Source: an uncultured Collinsella sp. (lineage in GTDB: Bacteria; Actinomycetota; Coriobacteriia; Coriobacteriales; Coriobacteriaceae). Taken from it: a stretch of 64,000 nt of DNA. The position numbers were made by a program, and so were the translations under genes. Below, piece by piece: positions 42,661-51,608 of this stretch. The notes beneath the pieces were generated by a model. The model saw only the letters and a program-made list of their open reading frames with translations. It was not told the DNA's origin and made no database searches. The number at the start of each line of letters is the position of its first letter. The first letter of the stretch is position 1. The stretch covers positions 186,001 through 250,000 of the forward strand of contig CAAFGG010000052.1 in NCBI GenBank assembly GCA_900762325.1, given 5' to 3'.

Positions 42661-43974
42661 ATGGCAGAGTCGGCAGCAGGGGATGCCCTGTTCGAGCGTA
42701 CGGGAAAAGTATCGTTTGTGCAGGTATTGCCCCATGCATTGCAACATGTGATGGCGGCGTTCGCGGGCATCGTCACGCCCGCTATCATCATTGCGTCGGT
42801 CTGCGGCTTTACCCCTCAGGAGGAGGCCGCCGTCATCCAGGCGTCGCTCGTCCTCTCAGCGCTCGACATTTTCCTTCAACAGTTCCCCATAAAGGGCGTC
42901 GTCGGTTCGGGCCTGCCCATTGTGATGGGCGCGAGCTTTACGTTTGTACCGGCACTTAAGGCGGTCGGCCTCGAGCTGGGCTTTGAGGCCGTACTGGGCG
43001 CTCAGATTATTGGCGGCGCGCTCGTTGTGCTCTTTGGCCTGCTGTTTAAGCGTGTGAGCTTTCTGTTCCCGGCCCCGGTGCTCGGCACCGTCATCTTTGT
43101 TATTGGTCTGTCGCTGTGCCCGGTTGCCGTGGCGTCCATGGCGGGCGGGGAGGGCGCTGCCGATTTTGGCGGCGTCACCAACTGGGCCGTCGCGCTCGTG
43201 ACGTTTGTCGTCACCTTTATGGCCGGCAACTATGGCAAGGGCGCGCTCAAGCTGGGCAGCATCCTGGCCGGCATCTGCGCGGGCTTTGTTTTGGCTGCGG
43301 TGCTGGGCATGGTTGATTTCTCGGCCATCGCGACCGCCAGCTGGTTTGCTCCGCCGGCTCTGGGCGCCCATCGTCTGGTGTTCGACCCGGCCGCGTGCGC
43401 CGTCGTGGGCGTTGTCGCCATTGTCAACGCCGTGCAGGTCATGGGCGAGTTTGCCGCCGTGTCGTCCGCTGCGCTCGATACCCCTGCGACCGATAGCCAG
43501 ATCTCGGGCGGTTTGATCGCCAACGGTCTGGTGGGCATGCTCTCGGGCTTTTTGGGTGGCGTCCCCACGGCCACGTTTGGCCAAAACGTCGGCATCATCG
43601 CCGAGAACAAAGTCGTCAACCGCATGGTCTTTACGCTTGCCGCCGCTATCTTGCTCATTGCGGGCCTGCTGCCCAAATGCGCGGCGGTGCTCACGTCCAT
43701 TCCGCAGCCGGTTATCGGCGGTGCCACGATCGGCGTATTCGCGACCATCGGCATGAACGGCGTGGTCATGTTTGCCCGTCACGGCTTGTCTCAGCGCGAT
43801 ACCACGCTTATGGGTCTGTCCATCGCCTTTGGCACGGGTATTGAGCGTACGGCCGGCGCGCTTGCCGGTGCAGGTTTCCCTGCCTGGGTCGGCACGGTCT
43901 TCGGCGGCTCCTCAATCGCCGTGGCTGCGCTCGTCGCCGTAATCCTCAACCTAGTACTCCCGCGTCAAAAGTAA
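42661..43974 (+). CDS. NCS2 nucleobase (purine) permease, second copy
   Basis: The product is a 437-residue membrane protein of the uracil/xanthine permease family. It shares with the first copy the start L-Q-H-V-M-A-A-F-A-G-I-V-T-P and the signature G-V-P-T-A-T-F-G-Q-N-V-G. It likely imports purines into the same catabolic pathway. ATG 42661 follows GGGAGG; in-frame ATG 42598 overlaps the -10 box. The two copies are clearly diverged, so they may differ in substrate (for example urate against xanthine). It is the last gene of the island. Confidence 0.9.
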   Translation: MAESAAGDALFERTGKVSFVQVLPHALQHVMAAFAGIVTPAIIIASVCGFTPQEEAAVIQASLVLSALDIFLQQFPIKGVVGSGLPIVMGASFTFVPALKAVGLELGFEAVLGAQIIGGALVVLFGLLFKRVSFLFPAPVLGTVIFVIGLSLCPVAVASMAGGEGAADFGGVTNWAVALVTFVVTFMAGNYGKGALKLGSILAGICAGFVLAAVLGMVDFSAIATASWFAPPALGAHRLVFDPAACAVVGVVAIVNAVQVMGEFAAVSSAALDTPATDSQISGGLIANGLVGMLSGFLGGVPTATFGQNVGIIAENKVVNRMVFTLAAAILLIAGLLPKCAAVLTSIPQPVIGGATIGVFATIGMNGVVMFARHGLSQRDTTLMGLSIAFGTGIERTAGALAGAGFPAWVGTVFGGSSIAVAALVAVILNLVLPRQK

Positions 43975-43987
43975 GGAAGAGCACATT

Positions 43988-44051
43988 GAGAGTGGATAAT
44001 CTCCCGTTTTTGGCCTGCAGCTTGGTCAAAAGTGGGAGATTATCCACTCTC
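43988..44051. repeat. 64-base hairpin element with degenerate arm copies after it
   Basis: Perfect 18-base arms (43988-44005 and 44034-44051) are built on GAGAGTGGATAATCTCCC. The centre continues pairing through TTTTGGCC / GGTCAAAA. Two broken single-arm copies, AATCCACTCT near 44070 and GATAATCCACCCTCG near 44089, follow. Confidence 0.85.
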
Positions 44052-44177
44052 GTTTGTTATGCGTCCAAAAATCCACTCTAGTGTGTCCGATAATCCACCC
44101 TCGTTTCTCTGCCACCGTGAATCGATTTGTGCGGGGGAGTTGTGGAGTTGTGCAGGCAGACGAGGTTTTTCTGGAAA

Positions 44178-44200
44178 TACGCACCCAATGCGCGTATAGT
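44178..44200 (+). promoter_or_regulatory. Candidate promoter motif upstream of rplE
   Basis: TATAGT (44195-44200) is preceded by TACGCACCC, resembling the blocks before rplC and rplB. It would give rplE its own transcript with a leader of about 130 bases, needed because the upstream ribosomal genes are 30 kb away. Confidence 0.45.
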
Positions 44201-44337
44201 ACCGATTGTTTTGTCGGCTCCTGCTGCGTCGAGTCCAAACCGCAAAATGCCATGAGCGGCGCGGATGCAGCCAGGAGGCACGAGGACAACCCATCGTGGC
44301 CACGCCCCGTGCTTAAAACCCCAAGAAGGAGTGAACA

Positions 44338-44895
44338 ATGGCAGAAGAGAAGTATGTGCCGCGTCTGAAGACCAAGTACAACAACGAGGTCAAGCAGCAG
44401 CTTCAGGACAAGTTCCAGTACGAGAACGTCATGATGATCCCCAAGTTTGAGAAGATCGTCGTGAACATGGGTGTCGGCGAGGCCGCTACCGATTCCAAGG
44501 CCATCGACGGTGCCGTGCGCGACCTGCGCGCCATCACCGGCCAGCAGCCGATGATCACCCGTGCCCGCAAGTCCATCGCTACCTTCCGCCTGCGCGCTGG
44601 TATGCCGATCGGCTGCAAGGTTACCCTGCGTGGCGACCGTATGTGGGAGTTCTTCGATCGTCTGACCTCCGTCGCGATCCCCCGTATCCGCGACTTCCGC
44701 GGCATCTCCGCCAAGAGCTTCGACGGCCGTGGTAACTTCTCCATGGGCGTCACCGAGCAGCTCATCTTCCCCGAGATCGACTTCGACTCCGTCGATCACC
44801 AGCGCGGTATGGACATCACTTTCGTGACCACCGCCAATACCGATGAGGAGGCCAAGGCCCTTCTGGACGCCTTCGGTTTCCCGTTCAAGAAATAG
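44338..44895 (+). CDS. rplE: 50S ribosomal protein L5
   Basis: The product has 185 residues. L5 features are K-I-V-V-N-M-G-V-G, the [14 protein letters not shown] segment and R-D-F-R-G-I. It binds 5S rRNA and contacts the 30S head. It starts with ATG behind AAGGAG. It is the first gene of the second ribosomal block; its normal neighbour rplX ends at 13671. Confidence 0.97.
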   Translation: MAEEKYVPRLKTKYNNEVKQQLQDKFQYENVMMIPKFEKIVVNMGVGEAATDSKAIDGAVRDLRAITGQQPMITRARKSIATFRLRAGMPIGCKVTLRGDRMWEFFDRLTSVAIPRIRDFRGISAKSFDGRGNFSMGVTEQLIFPEIDFDSVDHQRGMDITFVTTANTDEEAKALLDAFGFPFKK

Positions 44896-44949
44896 GTTCA
44901 CCTGCCCTATAAGCGCCGTTCCCACAAGGGGGCGGCGCTTGGGGCGAAC
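44896..44949 (+). promoter_or_regulatory. Hairpin between rplE and rpsZ
   Basis: AAGCGCCG (44911-44918) pairs perfectly with CGGCGCTT (44933-44940). Outside it GCCC/GGGC and GTTC/GAAC extend the stem. It has no T-tract and ends before the GGAGG site of rpsZ. A translational control element is possible. Confidence 0.5.
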
Positions 44950-44974
44950 AATACTCTATGTGAGGAGGATATAA

Positions 44975-45160
44975 GTGGCTAAGACATCGATGATCGTCAA
45001 GTGCAATCGCAAGCAGAAGTTCTCTACTCGTGAGTACACGCGCTGCCAGCGCTGCGGCCGTCCGCACTCTGTGTACCGCAAGTTCGGCCTGTGCCGTGTC
45101 TGCTTCCGCGAGCTTGCACTCAAGGGCGAGCTTCCCGGCGTTAAGAAGGCCAGCTGGTAA
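44975..45160 (+). CDS. rpsZ: 30S ribosomal protein S14, zinc-binding (type Z)
   Basis: The product has 61 residues, the short zinc form. The ligands are C-Q-R-C-G-R and C-R-V-C-F-R. It binds in the 30S head. The start is GTG behind GAGGAGG. The short Cys4 form, rather than the long zinc-free paralogue, is the one in this operon. Confidence 0.97.
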   Translation: MAKTSMIVKCNRKQKFSTREYTRCQRCGRPHSVYRKFGLCRVCFRELALKGELPGVKKASW

Positions 45161-45215
45161 GTCACTACCAGCGTTTCAAGCATCAGTTTGGAACAGGGAA
45201 AACGGACTAAAAAGG

Positions 45216-45238
45216 CTTTGCCGTTAAGGGCGGCGAAG
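45216..45238 (+). promoter_or_regulatory. Hairpin between rpsZ and rpsH
   Basis: CTTTGCCG pairs with CGGCGAAG (one G-U pair) around a seven-base loop, 42 bases before rpsH. S8 is the usual spc-operon regulator, so a hairpin here could be a binding site. This is inferred from position only. Confidence 0.35.
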
Positions 45239-45279
45239 AACCAAGAGCACGTGTTCATCAAGAACGAAGGAGAATCTGT

Positions 45280-45678
45280 ATGAACCTTACAGACCCGATC
45301 GCAGATATGCTTACGCGCATCCGTAACGCTAACTCTGTGAACAAGGCCACGGTCTCCATGCCGAGCAGCAAGAAGCTCGTCGAGATCGCTCGTGTTCTGC
45401 ACGAGGAGGGCTACATCGAGGGCTACGATGTCGAGGACACCGTTCCCCAGAAGACTCTGCACATCACGCTTAAGTATGGTCCCAAGAAGGCTAAGGTCAT
45501 CAACGGCATCCGCCGCATTTCCAAGCCGGGCCTGCGTAAGTACACCGGCGTTGCCGACATGCCCCGCGTTCGCGGTGGCCTTGGTACCGCCATTATTTCC
45601 ACCAGCCATGGCGTCATGACCGACCGCGATGCTCGCAAGCACAACGTCGGCGGCGAGATCATCGCTTACGTCTGGTAA
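45280..45678 (+). CDS. rpsH: 30S ribosomal protein S8
   Basis: The product has 132 residues. It starts [18 protein letters not shown], typical of S8, and ends in the conserved [12 protein letters not shown]. It is a primary 16S rRNA binder and, in many bacteria, the repressor of the spc operon. It starts with ATG behind GAAGGAG. Confidence 0.97.
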   Translation: MNLTDPIADMLTRIRNANSVNKATVSMPSSKKLVEIARVLHEEGYIEGYDVEDTVPQKTLHITLKYGPKKAKVINGIRRISKPGLRKYTGVADMPRVRGGLGTAIISTSHGVMTDRDARKHNVGGEIIAYVW

Positions 45679-45711
45679 TTCGCTCGGTAGGTAGAAGGAA
45701 AGGAGATCACC

Positions 45712-46248
45712 GTGTCTCGTATCGGTAATAAGCCTGTCCAGATTCCCGCCGGAGTCGAAGTGGCAGTCAACGGCAACAACGTTGTCGTCAAGGGCCCCAA
45801 GGGCCAGCTCGAGCTCGATGTCTTTGAGAAGCTCGCTATCAACGTCGAGGACAACGTCCTCACCGTTTCCCGTCCCGACGACGAGCGTGAGACCCGTGCC
45901 CGCCACGGCCTCACCCGTGCCCTCATCCACAACATGGTTGTTGGCGTTTCCGAGGGCTTCGAGAAGAAGCTCGAGCTCGCCGGCGTCGGTTACCGCGTGC
46001 AGCAGAAGGGCAAGAACCTCGAGTTCTCCCTGGGCTTCTCGCACCCCGTGATCGTCGAGGCTCCCGAGGGCATCACCTTCGAGGTTCCCGACAACACCCA
46101 CGTGAACGTCAAGGGTATCAACAAGCAGCAGGTCGGTCAGATCGCCGCTGAGATCCGCGGCCATCGTCCTCCCGAGCCTTACAAGGGCAAGGGTATCCAC
46201 TACGTTGGCGAGCACATCCGCCGCAAGCTGGGTAAGGCCGCCAAGTAG
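45712..46248 (+). CDS. rplF: 50S ribosomal protein L6
   Basis: The product has 178 residues. It starts [14 protein letters not shown] and ends with the [17 protein letters not shown] signature. It lies near the GTPase centre. The start is GTG behind AAAGGAGA. Confidence 0.97.
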   Translation: MSRIGNKPVQIPAGVEVAVNGNNVVVKGPKGQLELDVFEKLAINVEDNVLTVSRPDDERETRARHGLTRALIHNMVVGVSEGFEKKLELAGVGYRVQQKGKNLEFSLGFSHPVIVEAPEGITFEVPDNTHVNVKGINKQQVGQIAAEIRGHRPPEPYKGKGIHYVGEHIRRKLGKAAK

Positions 46249-46273
46249 TCGTAACCGACTCACTCGCATAAGA

Positions 46274-46295
46274 CCAGCACCCCGTCAGGTGCTGG
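46274..46295 (+). promoter_or_regulatory. Hairpin between rplF and rplR
   Basis: CCAGCACC pairs perfectly with GGTGCTGG around a six-base loop, followed after some bases by CTTTTT and then the rplR ribosome site AGGAG. The T-run is too far from the stem for a normal terminator. Confidence 0.45.
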
Positions 46296-46323
46296 CAAGA
46301 TCAACCTTTTTAGGAGTTTACGT

Positions 46324-46692
46324 ATGAACAAGCATAAGGCGAAGCTGGAAGGCCTCAAGCGTCGTCAGCGTCGTGTTCGCGGCAAGGTCTCGGGTACCTC
46401 CGAGCGTCCGCGTCTTCGCGTGACCCGTACTAACGCCAACATCTATGCCCAGATCATCGACGACAGCAAGGGCTCCAGCCTGACGCTCGTCTCTGCCTCG
46501 ACCCTCGAGGCCGAGTTCAAGGGCACCCACACCTCGAACAAGGAGGCTGCGGAGAAGGTCGGTCAGCTCGTTGGCAAGCGCGCCATCGAGGCCGGCATCA
46601 CCAAGGTCGCCTTCGATCGCGGTGGCCGTATCTACCATGGCCGCGTCAAGGCCCTCGCCGACGGTGCTCGTGCCGCCGGTCTCGAGTTCTAG
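46324..46692 (+). CDS. rplR: 50S ribosomal protein L18
   Basis: The product has 122 residues. The basic N-terminus ([10 protein letters not shown]) and the ending [20 protein letters not shown] are typical. It binds 5S rRNA with L5. It starts with ATG behind AGGAG. Confidence 0.97.
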   Translation: MNKHKAKLEGLKRRQRRVRGKVSGTSERPRLRVTRTNANIYAQIIDDSKGSSLTLVSASTLEAEFKGTHTSNKEAAEKVGQLVGKRAIEAGITKVAFDRGGRIYHGRVKALADGARAAGLEF

Positions 46693-46706
46693 GAGGTATG
46701 TAGCAC

Positions 46707-47231
46707 ATGGCTCGTAATCAGAAGCAGCAGCGCGAGGCCTCCGAGTTCGAGGAGCGCGTCGTTTACATCAACCGCGTGTCGAAGACCGTCAAGGGTGGTC
46801 GTCGCATGAGCCTCGTCGCTCTCGTCGTCGTTGGCGACGGCAAGGGCAACGTCGGCGTTGGCATGGGCAAGTCCGCTGAGGTGCCCATGGCCATCTCCAA
46901 GGCGTCTCTCGATGCCAAGAAGAACATGTTCCACGTGCCGGTGACCGATCAGGGCACCATTCCGCACGAGGTTCTCGGTCACTTTGGTGCCGGCCGCATC
47001 ATCATCAAGCCCGCTGTCGAGGGTACCGGCGTTATCGCCGGCGGCGCTGTGCGTCCCCTCTTCGAGCTTGCTGGCATCAAGAACGTCCTGTCCAAGTCCC
47101 TCGGTACCGACAACGGCCTCAACATCATCAAGGCTGCCGTCGAGGGCCTCAAGGAGCTCTCCAGCCCTGAGGACGTCGCGGCTCGCCGTGGCCTGACGGT
47201 CTCCGAGATGTTCGTCGGTAAGGAGAACTAA
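46707..47231 (+). CDS. rpsE: 30S ribosomal protein S5
   Basis: The product has 174 residues. Landmarks are [26 protein letters not shown] and the G-V-I-A-G-G-A-V-R segment. It takes part in decoding accuracy and mRNA unwinding. It starts with ATG behind GGAGG, and rpmD follows after two bases. Confidence 0.97.
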   Translation: MARNQKQQREASEFEERVVYINRVSKTVKGGRRMSLVALVVVGDGKGNVGVGMGKSAEVPMAISKASLDAKKNMFHVPVTDQGTIPHEVLGHFGAGRIIIKPAVEGTGVIAGGAVRPLFELAGIKNVLSKSLGTDNGLNIIKAAVEGLKELSSPEDVAARRGLTVSEMFVGKEN

Positions 47232-47233
47232 GC

Positions 47234-47416
47234 ATGGCTGACACCATCAAGATCAAGCAGGTCCGCAGCACCAACGGTTGCAAGCAGGACCAGGTCCGTA
47301 CTGTCCGTGCCCTCGGTCTCCACAGGATCCGCGAGGTTCGCGAGATTGCTGACAACGAGTCCGTCCGCGGCATGATCTTCAAGGTCAAGCACCTTGTCGA
47401 GATTGTAGAGGAGTAG
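47234..47416 (+). CDS. rpmD: 50S ribosomal protein L30
   Basis: The product has 60 residues, the usual size, with I-K-Q-V-R-S and T-V-R-A-L-G-L-H-R-I. It has the small ferredoxin-like fold of the large subunit. It starts with ATG; AAGGAG lies inside the end of rpsE, and rplO follows after three bases. Confidence 0.97.
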   Translation: MADTIKIKQVRSTNGCKQDQVRTVRALGLHRIREVREIADNESVRGMIFKVKHLVEIVEE

Positions 47417-47419
47417 CAA

Positions 47420-47869
47420 ATGCAGCTTCACGATCTTACTCCCGCGCCCGGTTCCACCAAGAACCGCAAGCGCGTCGGCCGTGGCAATTCTTCGGGTCAC
47501 GGCACCACTTCTGGCCGCGGCCAGAAGGGCCAGGGTTCCCGCTCTGGCGGCACCAAGGGTGCCGGCTTCGAGGGTGGCCAGACTCCGCTGGCTATGCGCC
47601 TGCCCAAGCTTCCGGGCTTCCGCAACCCCCGTCGTATCGAGTACACCGCTGTTAACGTTGAGCGTCTCGAGCGTAAGTTCGAGGACGGCGCTGTGATCGA
47701 CGGTGCCGCTCTTAAGGCCGCTCGCATCACCAAGAGCGAGTTCGAGCCCGTCAAGGTGCTCGGCAATGGTGAGCTCACCAAGAAGTTCACGGTCAAGGTC
47801 GACAAGGTCAGTGCTTCTGCGCAGGCCAAGATCGAGGCCGCCGGCGGAAAGGTCGAGCTGCCGTGCTAA
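47420..47869 (+). CDS. rplO: 50S ribosomal protein L15
   Basis: The product has 149 residues. It starts [12 protein letters not shown] and has the glycine/basic tail [10 protein letters not shown] and G-F-E-G-G-Q-T-P-L. It is a late assembly protein of 50S. It starts with ATG behind GAGGAG. Its last seven bases overlap the start of secY. Confidence 0.97.
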   Translation: MQLHDLTPAPGSTKNRKRVGRGNSSGHGTTSGRGQKGQGSRSGGTKGAGFEGGQTPLAMRLPKLPGFRNPRRIEYTAVNVERLERKFEDGAVIDGAALKAARITKSEFEPVKVLGNGELTKKFTVKVDKVSASAQAKIEAAGGKVELPC

Positions 47870-49149
47870 ATGGTCTTAAGAATGCTTTCCGCATCAAAGA
47901 ATTGCGCGAAAAGATTCTTTTTACCATAGCTATGCTCGTCGTGTACCGCATTGGTGCGCACGTTCCTGTGCCCGGCATTCCCTTCCAGGGGATGCTGGGC
48001 CTTTTCTCGACCGATAACAATTCGGTCGCCGCAGGTGCTATGGCCCTCCTGAATCTTTTCTCTGGCGGCGCGTTGAGCTATGTGTCGGTGTTTTCGCTGG
48101 GCATCATGCCTTACATCACCAGCTCGATCATCCTCCAGATGCTCCAGGCCGTTGTGCCTTCCCTGCATGAGCTTGCCCGCGAGGGCGAGGTCGGTCAGAC
48201 CAAGATTACGCAGTATTCGCGTTACCTCACCCTGGCTCTGGCAATCCTCAACTCCGTGGGTTACCTCTTCCTCTTTAAGAGCTTCGGCATCAGCTTCAAT
48301 GGCGCCGGCGCTCCCGAGATCATCTTCGACCTCATGATCGTCGGTACGCTCACCGCGGGCGCCATGCTGATCATGTGGATTGGTGAGCTCATCACCCAGC
48401 GCGGTATCGGCAATGGCATGTCGCTGATCATCTTCGCGAACATCATGGCCGGTCTGCCGCAGGCTATCTTCTCCAGCACCGAGGGCAATGCCGGTGGCAT
48501 CATCACCATGGTGATCATCTGCGCCATCATCCTGCTGGTTATCCCGCTGATTGTTTTCCTTGAGCGCGGCCAGCGCCGCATCCCGGTCTCCTACGCTAAG
48601 CGCGTCGTGGGCCGTCGCATGATGGGCGGTCAGACCACCTACCTGCCTATCAAGGTCAACACCGCGGGTGTCGTGCCGATTATCTTCGCTTCGGCGCTGC
48701 TGTACTTCCCGGCTCAGATTGCCGTGTTCTTCCCCGGCATCGGCTGGATCCAGGCAGTTGCCTCTGCGCTTTCGCGCGGCTGGCTCAACTGGGTACTTAA
48801 CGTTGTCCTCATCGTGTTTTTCGCGTACTTCTACACCTCCATGGTGTTCAACCCCGATGATACGGCCGACAACCTTAAGAAGCAGGGCGGCTTTATTCCG
48901 GGCGTGCGTCCGGGTAGGGCTACCGCGGCCTACATCAAGAACGCGCTCAACAAGATTACGCTTCCCAGCGCTGTCTTTTTGGCGCTCATCGCCATCGTAC
49001 CTTCGATCATCTTCTCCTTCACGGGTAACCAGCTGATTCAGGCATTTGGCGGCACGTCCATCCTCATCATGGTCGGCGTCGTGCTCGACACGGTCGATAA
49101 GCTCGAAGGCCAGATCAAGATGTATGATTACGATGGATTCTTTAAATAG
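47863..49149 (+). CDS. secY: Protein translocase subunit SecY
   Basis: The product has 428 residues with ten transmembrane segments, forming the SecYEG channel in the cytoplasmic membrane. The family markers [19 protein letters not shown] and the [13 protein letters not shown] stretch are present. The start is GTG 47863, overlapping rplO, with GGAAAGG ten bases upstream. The ATG at 47870 is in another frame. Confidence 0.97.
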   Translation: MLNGLKNAFRIKELREKILFTIAMLVVYRIGAHVPVPGIPFQGMLGLFSTDNNSVAAGAMALLNLFSGGALSYVSVFSLGIMPYITSSIILQMLQAVVPSLHELAREGEVGQTKITQYSRYLTLALAILNSVGYLFLFKSFGISFNGAGAPEIIFDLMIVGTLTAGAMLIMWIGELITQRGIGNGMSLIIFANIMAGLPQAIFSSTEGNAGGIITMVIICAIILLVIPLIVFLERGQRRIPVSYAKRVVGRRMMGGQTTYLPIKVNTAGVVPIIFASALLYFPAQIAVFFPGIGWIQAVASALSRGWLNWVLNVVLIVFFAYFYTSMVFNPDDTADNLKKQGGFIPGVRPGRATAAYIKNALNKITLPSAVFLALIAIVPSIIFSFTGNQLIQAFGGTSILIMVGVVLDTVDKLEGQIKMYDYDGFFK

Positions 49150-49167
49150 GCTAGAGGAGGATTGCTC

Positions 49168-49794
49168 ATGAACCTCGTATTGCTCGGAGCTCCGGGTGCC
49201 GGTAAGGGCACCGTCGCACAGGAGCTCGTCGCCGAGTTTGGCGTCGCTCACATTTCCACGGGCGACCTGCTGCGTGCTGCCGTCAAGGGTGGCACCGAGC
49301 TTGGTATTCAGGCTAAGAAGTACATGGACGCTGGCGAGCTCGTTCCCGATCAGCTCGTGATCGACCTTGTCAAGGAGCGCCTTGCCGCCGATGACGCCCA
49401 GCAGGGCTTCATCCTCGACGGCTTCCCGCGCAACACCGCCCAGGCCGTGACGCTCGATTCCGAGCTCTCCGCCATGGGTCGCGAGATCGACTGCGCCCTT
49501 CTGGTCGATGTGGCCCCCGAGGTCATTATCGATCGTCTGTCTTCGCGTCGCACCTGCCGCGCCTGCGGTTACACCGGCACCGCTGCCGATGCTACCTGCC
49601 CCAAGTGTGGCGGCGAGATGTATCAGCGCGACGACGACAAGCCCGAGACCATCAAGAACCGTCTCGACGTCTACGAGAAGTCCACGAGCCCGCTCGTCGA
49701 CTACTATCGTGGCCAGGGTCTGCTCAAGTCGGTCAACGGTGACCAGGCTCGCGAGACCGTGTACGGGGATGTCAAAGAGGCTCTCGGTCTATGA
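49168..49794 (+). CDS. adk: Adenylate kinase
   Basis: The product has 208 residues. The P-loop G-A-P-G-A-G-K-G-T is at 7-15. The LID domain carries a zinc ribbon, C-R-A-C-G-Y and C-P-K-C-G-G, as in Gram-positive enzymes. It interconverts AMP, ADP and ATP. ATG 49168 is seven bases after AGGAGG; an in-frame TTG at 49162 is too close to that site. Its end overlaps map by four bases (ATGA). Confidence 0.96.
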   Translation: MNLVLLGAPGAGKGTVAQELVAEFGVAHISTGDLLRAAVKGGTELGIQAKKYMDAGELVPDQLVIDLVKERLAADDAQQGFILDGFPRNTAQAVTLDSELSAMGREIDCALLVDVAPEVIIDRLSSRRTCRACGYTGTAADATCPKCGGEMYQRDDDKPETIKNRLDVYEKSTSPLVDYYRGQGLLKSVNGDQARETVYGDVKEALGL

Positions 49795-50579
49795 TCAAGA
49801 TTAAGTCTGCAACGCAAATCGAGCAGATGAAGAAGGCAGGAGCGCTATCTAAGATGGCGCTCCGCCACGTTGGAGCCATGGTGCGCCCCGGCGTTTCGAC
49901 TTTTGAGCTCGATCAGCTCGCGGAGCAGATTATCCGCATGCATGGCGGCACCCCGGCCTTTAAGGGCTACGGCGGGTTCCCGGGAACCATTTGCGCATCG
50001 ATCAACGATGCCGTGGTCCACGGTATTCCCAACCCCGACATGATCCTGCGCGATGGCGATATCATCTCCATCGATACGGGAGCCGTTGTCGACGGTTGGG
50101 TCGGCGATAACGCTTGGACGTTTTTCGTCGGCACCCCCACGCCCGAAGCCAAGGCTTTGTGTGAGGTCACGCGCGATTGCCTTAAGGCTGCCATCGAGCA
50201 GGCTGTTCCCGGTAACCATATCGGGGACGTCGGTTATGCCGTTCAGTCCCTCGCCGAGTCTCACGGTTACGGCGTGCTTCGTGATTATGTGGGCCATGGC
50301 ATTGGCCGCGTGATGCACGAGGACCCCAACGTTCCTAACTATGGAAAGAAGGGGAGGGGCGTTCGTCTCCAGGCCGGCATGGTCATTGCCATCGAGCCGA
50401 TGGTTACTATGGGTTCCAACCATGTGAGCACGGGCTCCGACGGTTGGATCGTCACGACCAACGACCACCTGCCCGCCGCGCACTATGAGAACACCGTCGC
50501 CATCACCAATGACGGTCCGGTGATTCTCACCACGGATGCGCAAGGTGCTTGGTGTTCTTTGCAGGGCGGTGAAATGTAG
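49791..50579 (+). CDS. map: Methionine aminopeptidase, type I
   Basis: The product has 262 residues. Metal ligands are visible in S-I-D-T-G-A-V-V-D-G-W-V-G-D (two Asp), G-H-G-I-G (His), I-E-P-M (Glu) and the late Glu of H-Y-E-N-T. It removes the initiator methionine from new proteins. It starts with ATG overlapping the adk stop, so it is coupled to adk. Confidence 0.96.
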   Translation: MIKIKSATQIEQMKKAGALSKMALRHVGAMVRPGVSTFELDQLAEQIIRMHGGTPAFKGYGGFPGTICASINDAVVHGIPNPDMILRDGDIISIDTGAVVDGWVGDNAWTFFVGTPTPEAKALCEVTRDCLKAAIEQAVPGNHIGDVGYAVQSLAESHGYGVLRDYVGHGIGRVMHEDPNVPNYGKKGRGVRLQAGMVIAIEPMVTMGSNHVSTGSDGWIVTTNDHLPAAHYENTVAITNDGPVILTTDAQGAWCSLQGGEM

Positions 50580-50654
50580 GGCTTTCGTCAAATGCATGCC
50601 TTAACATTTCAAATGTAACAGGTTCCACTTAGTTGTGGAGCTATTACGAAGTTA

Positions 50655-50683
50655 TTACGATGCGTGCATACGTGTTGTAGAAT
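50655..50683 (+). promoter_or_regulatory. Candidate promoter of infA
   Basis: TTACGA (50655-50660) and TAGAAT (50678-50683) have 17-base spacing, in the AT-rich 143-base gap between map and infA. This would start the infA-rpmJ-rpsM-rpsK-rpsD-rpoA-rplQ unit. Confidence 0.5.
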
Positions 50684-50722
50684 ACTCAATCGCTGTCGTT
50701 TTCTAGAGAAAGATGATTGCTT

Positions 50723-50941
50723 GTGAAGAAGGAAGACGCAATTGAGCTCGAGGGTACGGTAAAAGAGCCGCTGCCCAACGCCATGTTTAAGGTTGAGCTC
50801 GAGAACGGTCATTCGGTTCTGTGCAACATTTCTGGCAAGATCCGAATGAATTACATCCGCATTCTCCCCGGTGACAGGGTTGTCGTGGAGCTTTCCCCGT
50901 ACGACCTGACCCGCGGCCGCATCACCTATCGCTATAAATAG
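50723..50941 (+). CDS. infA: Translation initiation factor IF-1
   Basis: The product has 72 residues from GTG 50723, exactly the usual IF-1 length, with the OB-fold sequence [15 protein letters not shown] and the ending R-G-R-I-T-Y-R. An in-frame TTG at 50717 would add two residues. GAGAAAGA upstream fits the GTG. It binds the A site of 30S during initiation. Confidence 0.96.
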   Translation: MKKEDAIELEGTVKEPLPNAMFKVELENGHSVLCNISGKIRMNYIRILPGDRVVVELSPYDLTRGRITYRYK

Positions 50942-50966
50942 CGGCACGCATACACGCACTCCATTT

Positions 50967-51042
50967 CCGGCTGCAGGCTTAGCTCAACCTACGGTCGGAT
51001 TGTGTGTGAAGACCAGCCATAGTTTTAAACGCCTGCGGCTGG
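50967..51042 (+). promoter_or_regulatory. Long-range stem in the rpmJ-rpsM leader
   Basis: CCGGCTGCAGGC (50967-50978) pairs with GCCTGCGGCTGG (51031-51042) over 12 positions, two of them G-U. It encloses 52 bases in the 150-base gap between infA and rpmJ. The alpha operon is controlled by S4 through a folded leader in other bacteria; whether this is the same is inferred. Confidence 0.45.
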
Positions 51043-51091
51043 GCGAGTAGATAGTAGGGAAGTAGTTTGAGCGCTACCGAAAGGAAGAACG

Positions 51092-51205
51092 ATGAAGGTA
51101 CGTCCTTCGGTCAAGAAGATGTGCGATAAGTGCAAAATCATTAGGCGCCATGGCAAGGTCCTCGTCATTTGCGAGAACCCCCGTCATAAGCAGCGTCAGG
51201 GTTAA
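51092..51205 (+). CDS. rpmJ: 50S ribosomal protein L36, zinc-binding form
   Basis: The product has 37 residues: [11 protein letters not shown] at the start, then C-D-K-C-K and C-E-N-P-R-H, ending K-Q-R-Q-G. The Cys3-His zinc site is complete. It starts with ATG behind AAGGAAG. It is the smallest large-subunit protein. Confidence 0.96.
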   Translation: MKVRPSVKKMCDKCKIIRRHGKVLVICENPRHKQRQG

Positions 51206-51219
51206 GAGAGGAGACTACG

Positions 51220-51594
51220 TTGGCCCGTATTAATGGTGTCGACCTCCCGCGTGAGAAGCGCGTTGAGATCGGTCTGACCTACATTTACGGCATCGGCCGC
51301 ACCACTGCGACGAAGATTTGCGTCGAGTGCAACGTTAACGTGGATACGCGCGTTAAGGACCTCACCGAGGATGAGGTTAACGCCATCCGCGATTATATCG
51401 ATAAGAACCAGATCATGGTTGAGGGCGACCTCCGCCGTGAGCGCAACCAGAACGTCAAGCGCCTTATGGACATCGGCTGCAACCGCGGCCTTCGTCACCG
51501 CAAGGGCCTCCCGGTCCGCGGCCAGCGCACCCACACTAACGCTCGTACCCGCAAGGGCCCGAAGCGTCAGATCGGTGCTAAGAAGAAGAAATAA
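51220..51594 (+). CDS. rpsM: 30S ribosomal protein S13
   Basis: The product has 124 residues. It starts [13 protein letters not shown] and ends with the basic [13 protein letters not shown] segment. It contacts the P-site tRNA and bridges to 50S. The start is TTG behind GAGAGGAG. Confidence 0.96.
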   Translation: MARINGVDLPREKRVEIGLTYIYGIGRTTATKICVECNVNVDTRVKDLTEDEVNAIRDYIDKNQIMVEGDLRRERNQNVKRLMDIGCNRGLRHRKGLPVRGQRTHTNARTRKGPKRQIGAKKKK

Positions 51595-51608
51595 GGAGCG
51601 CTAGATAG

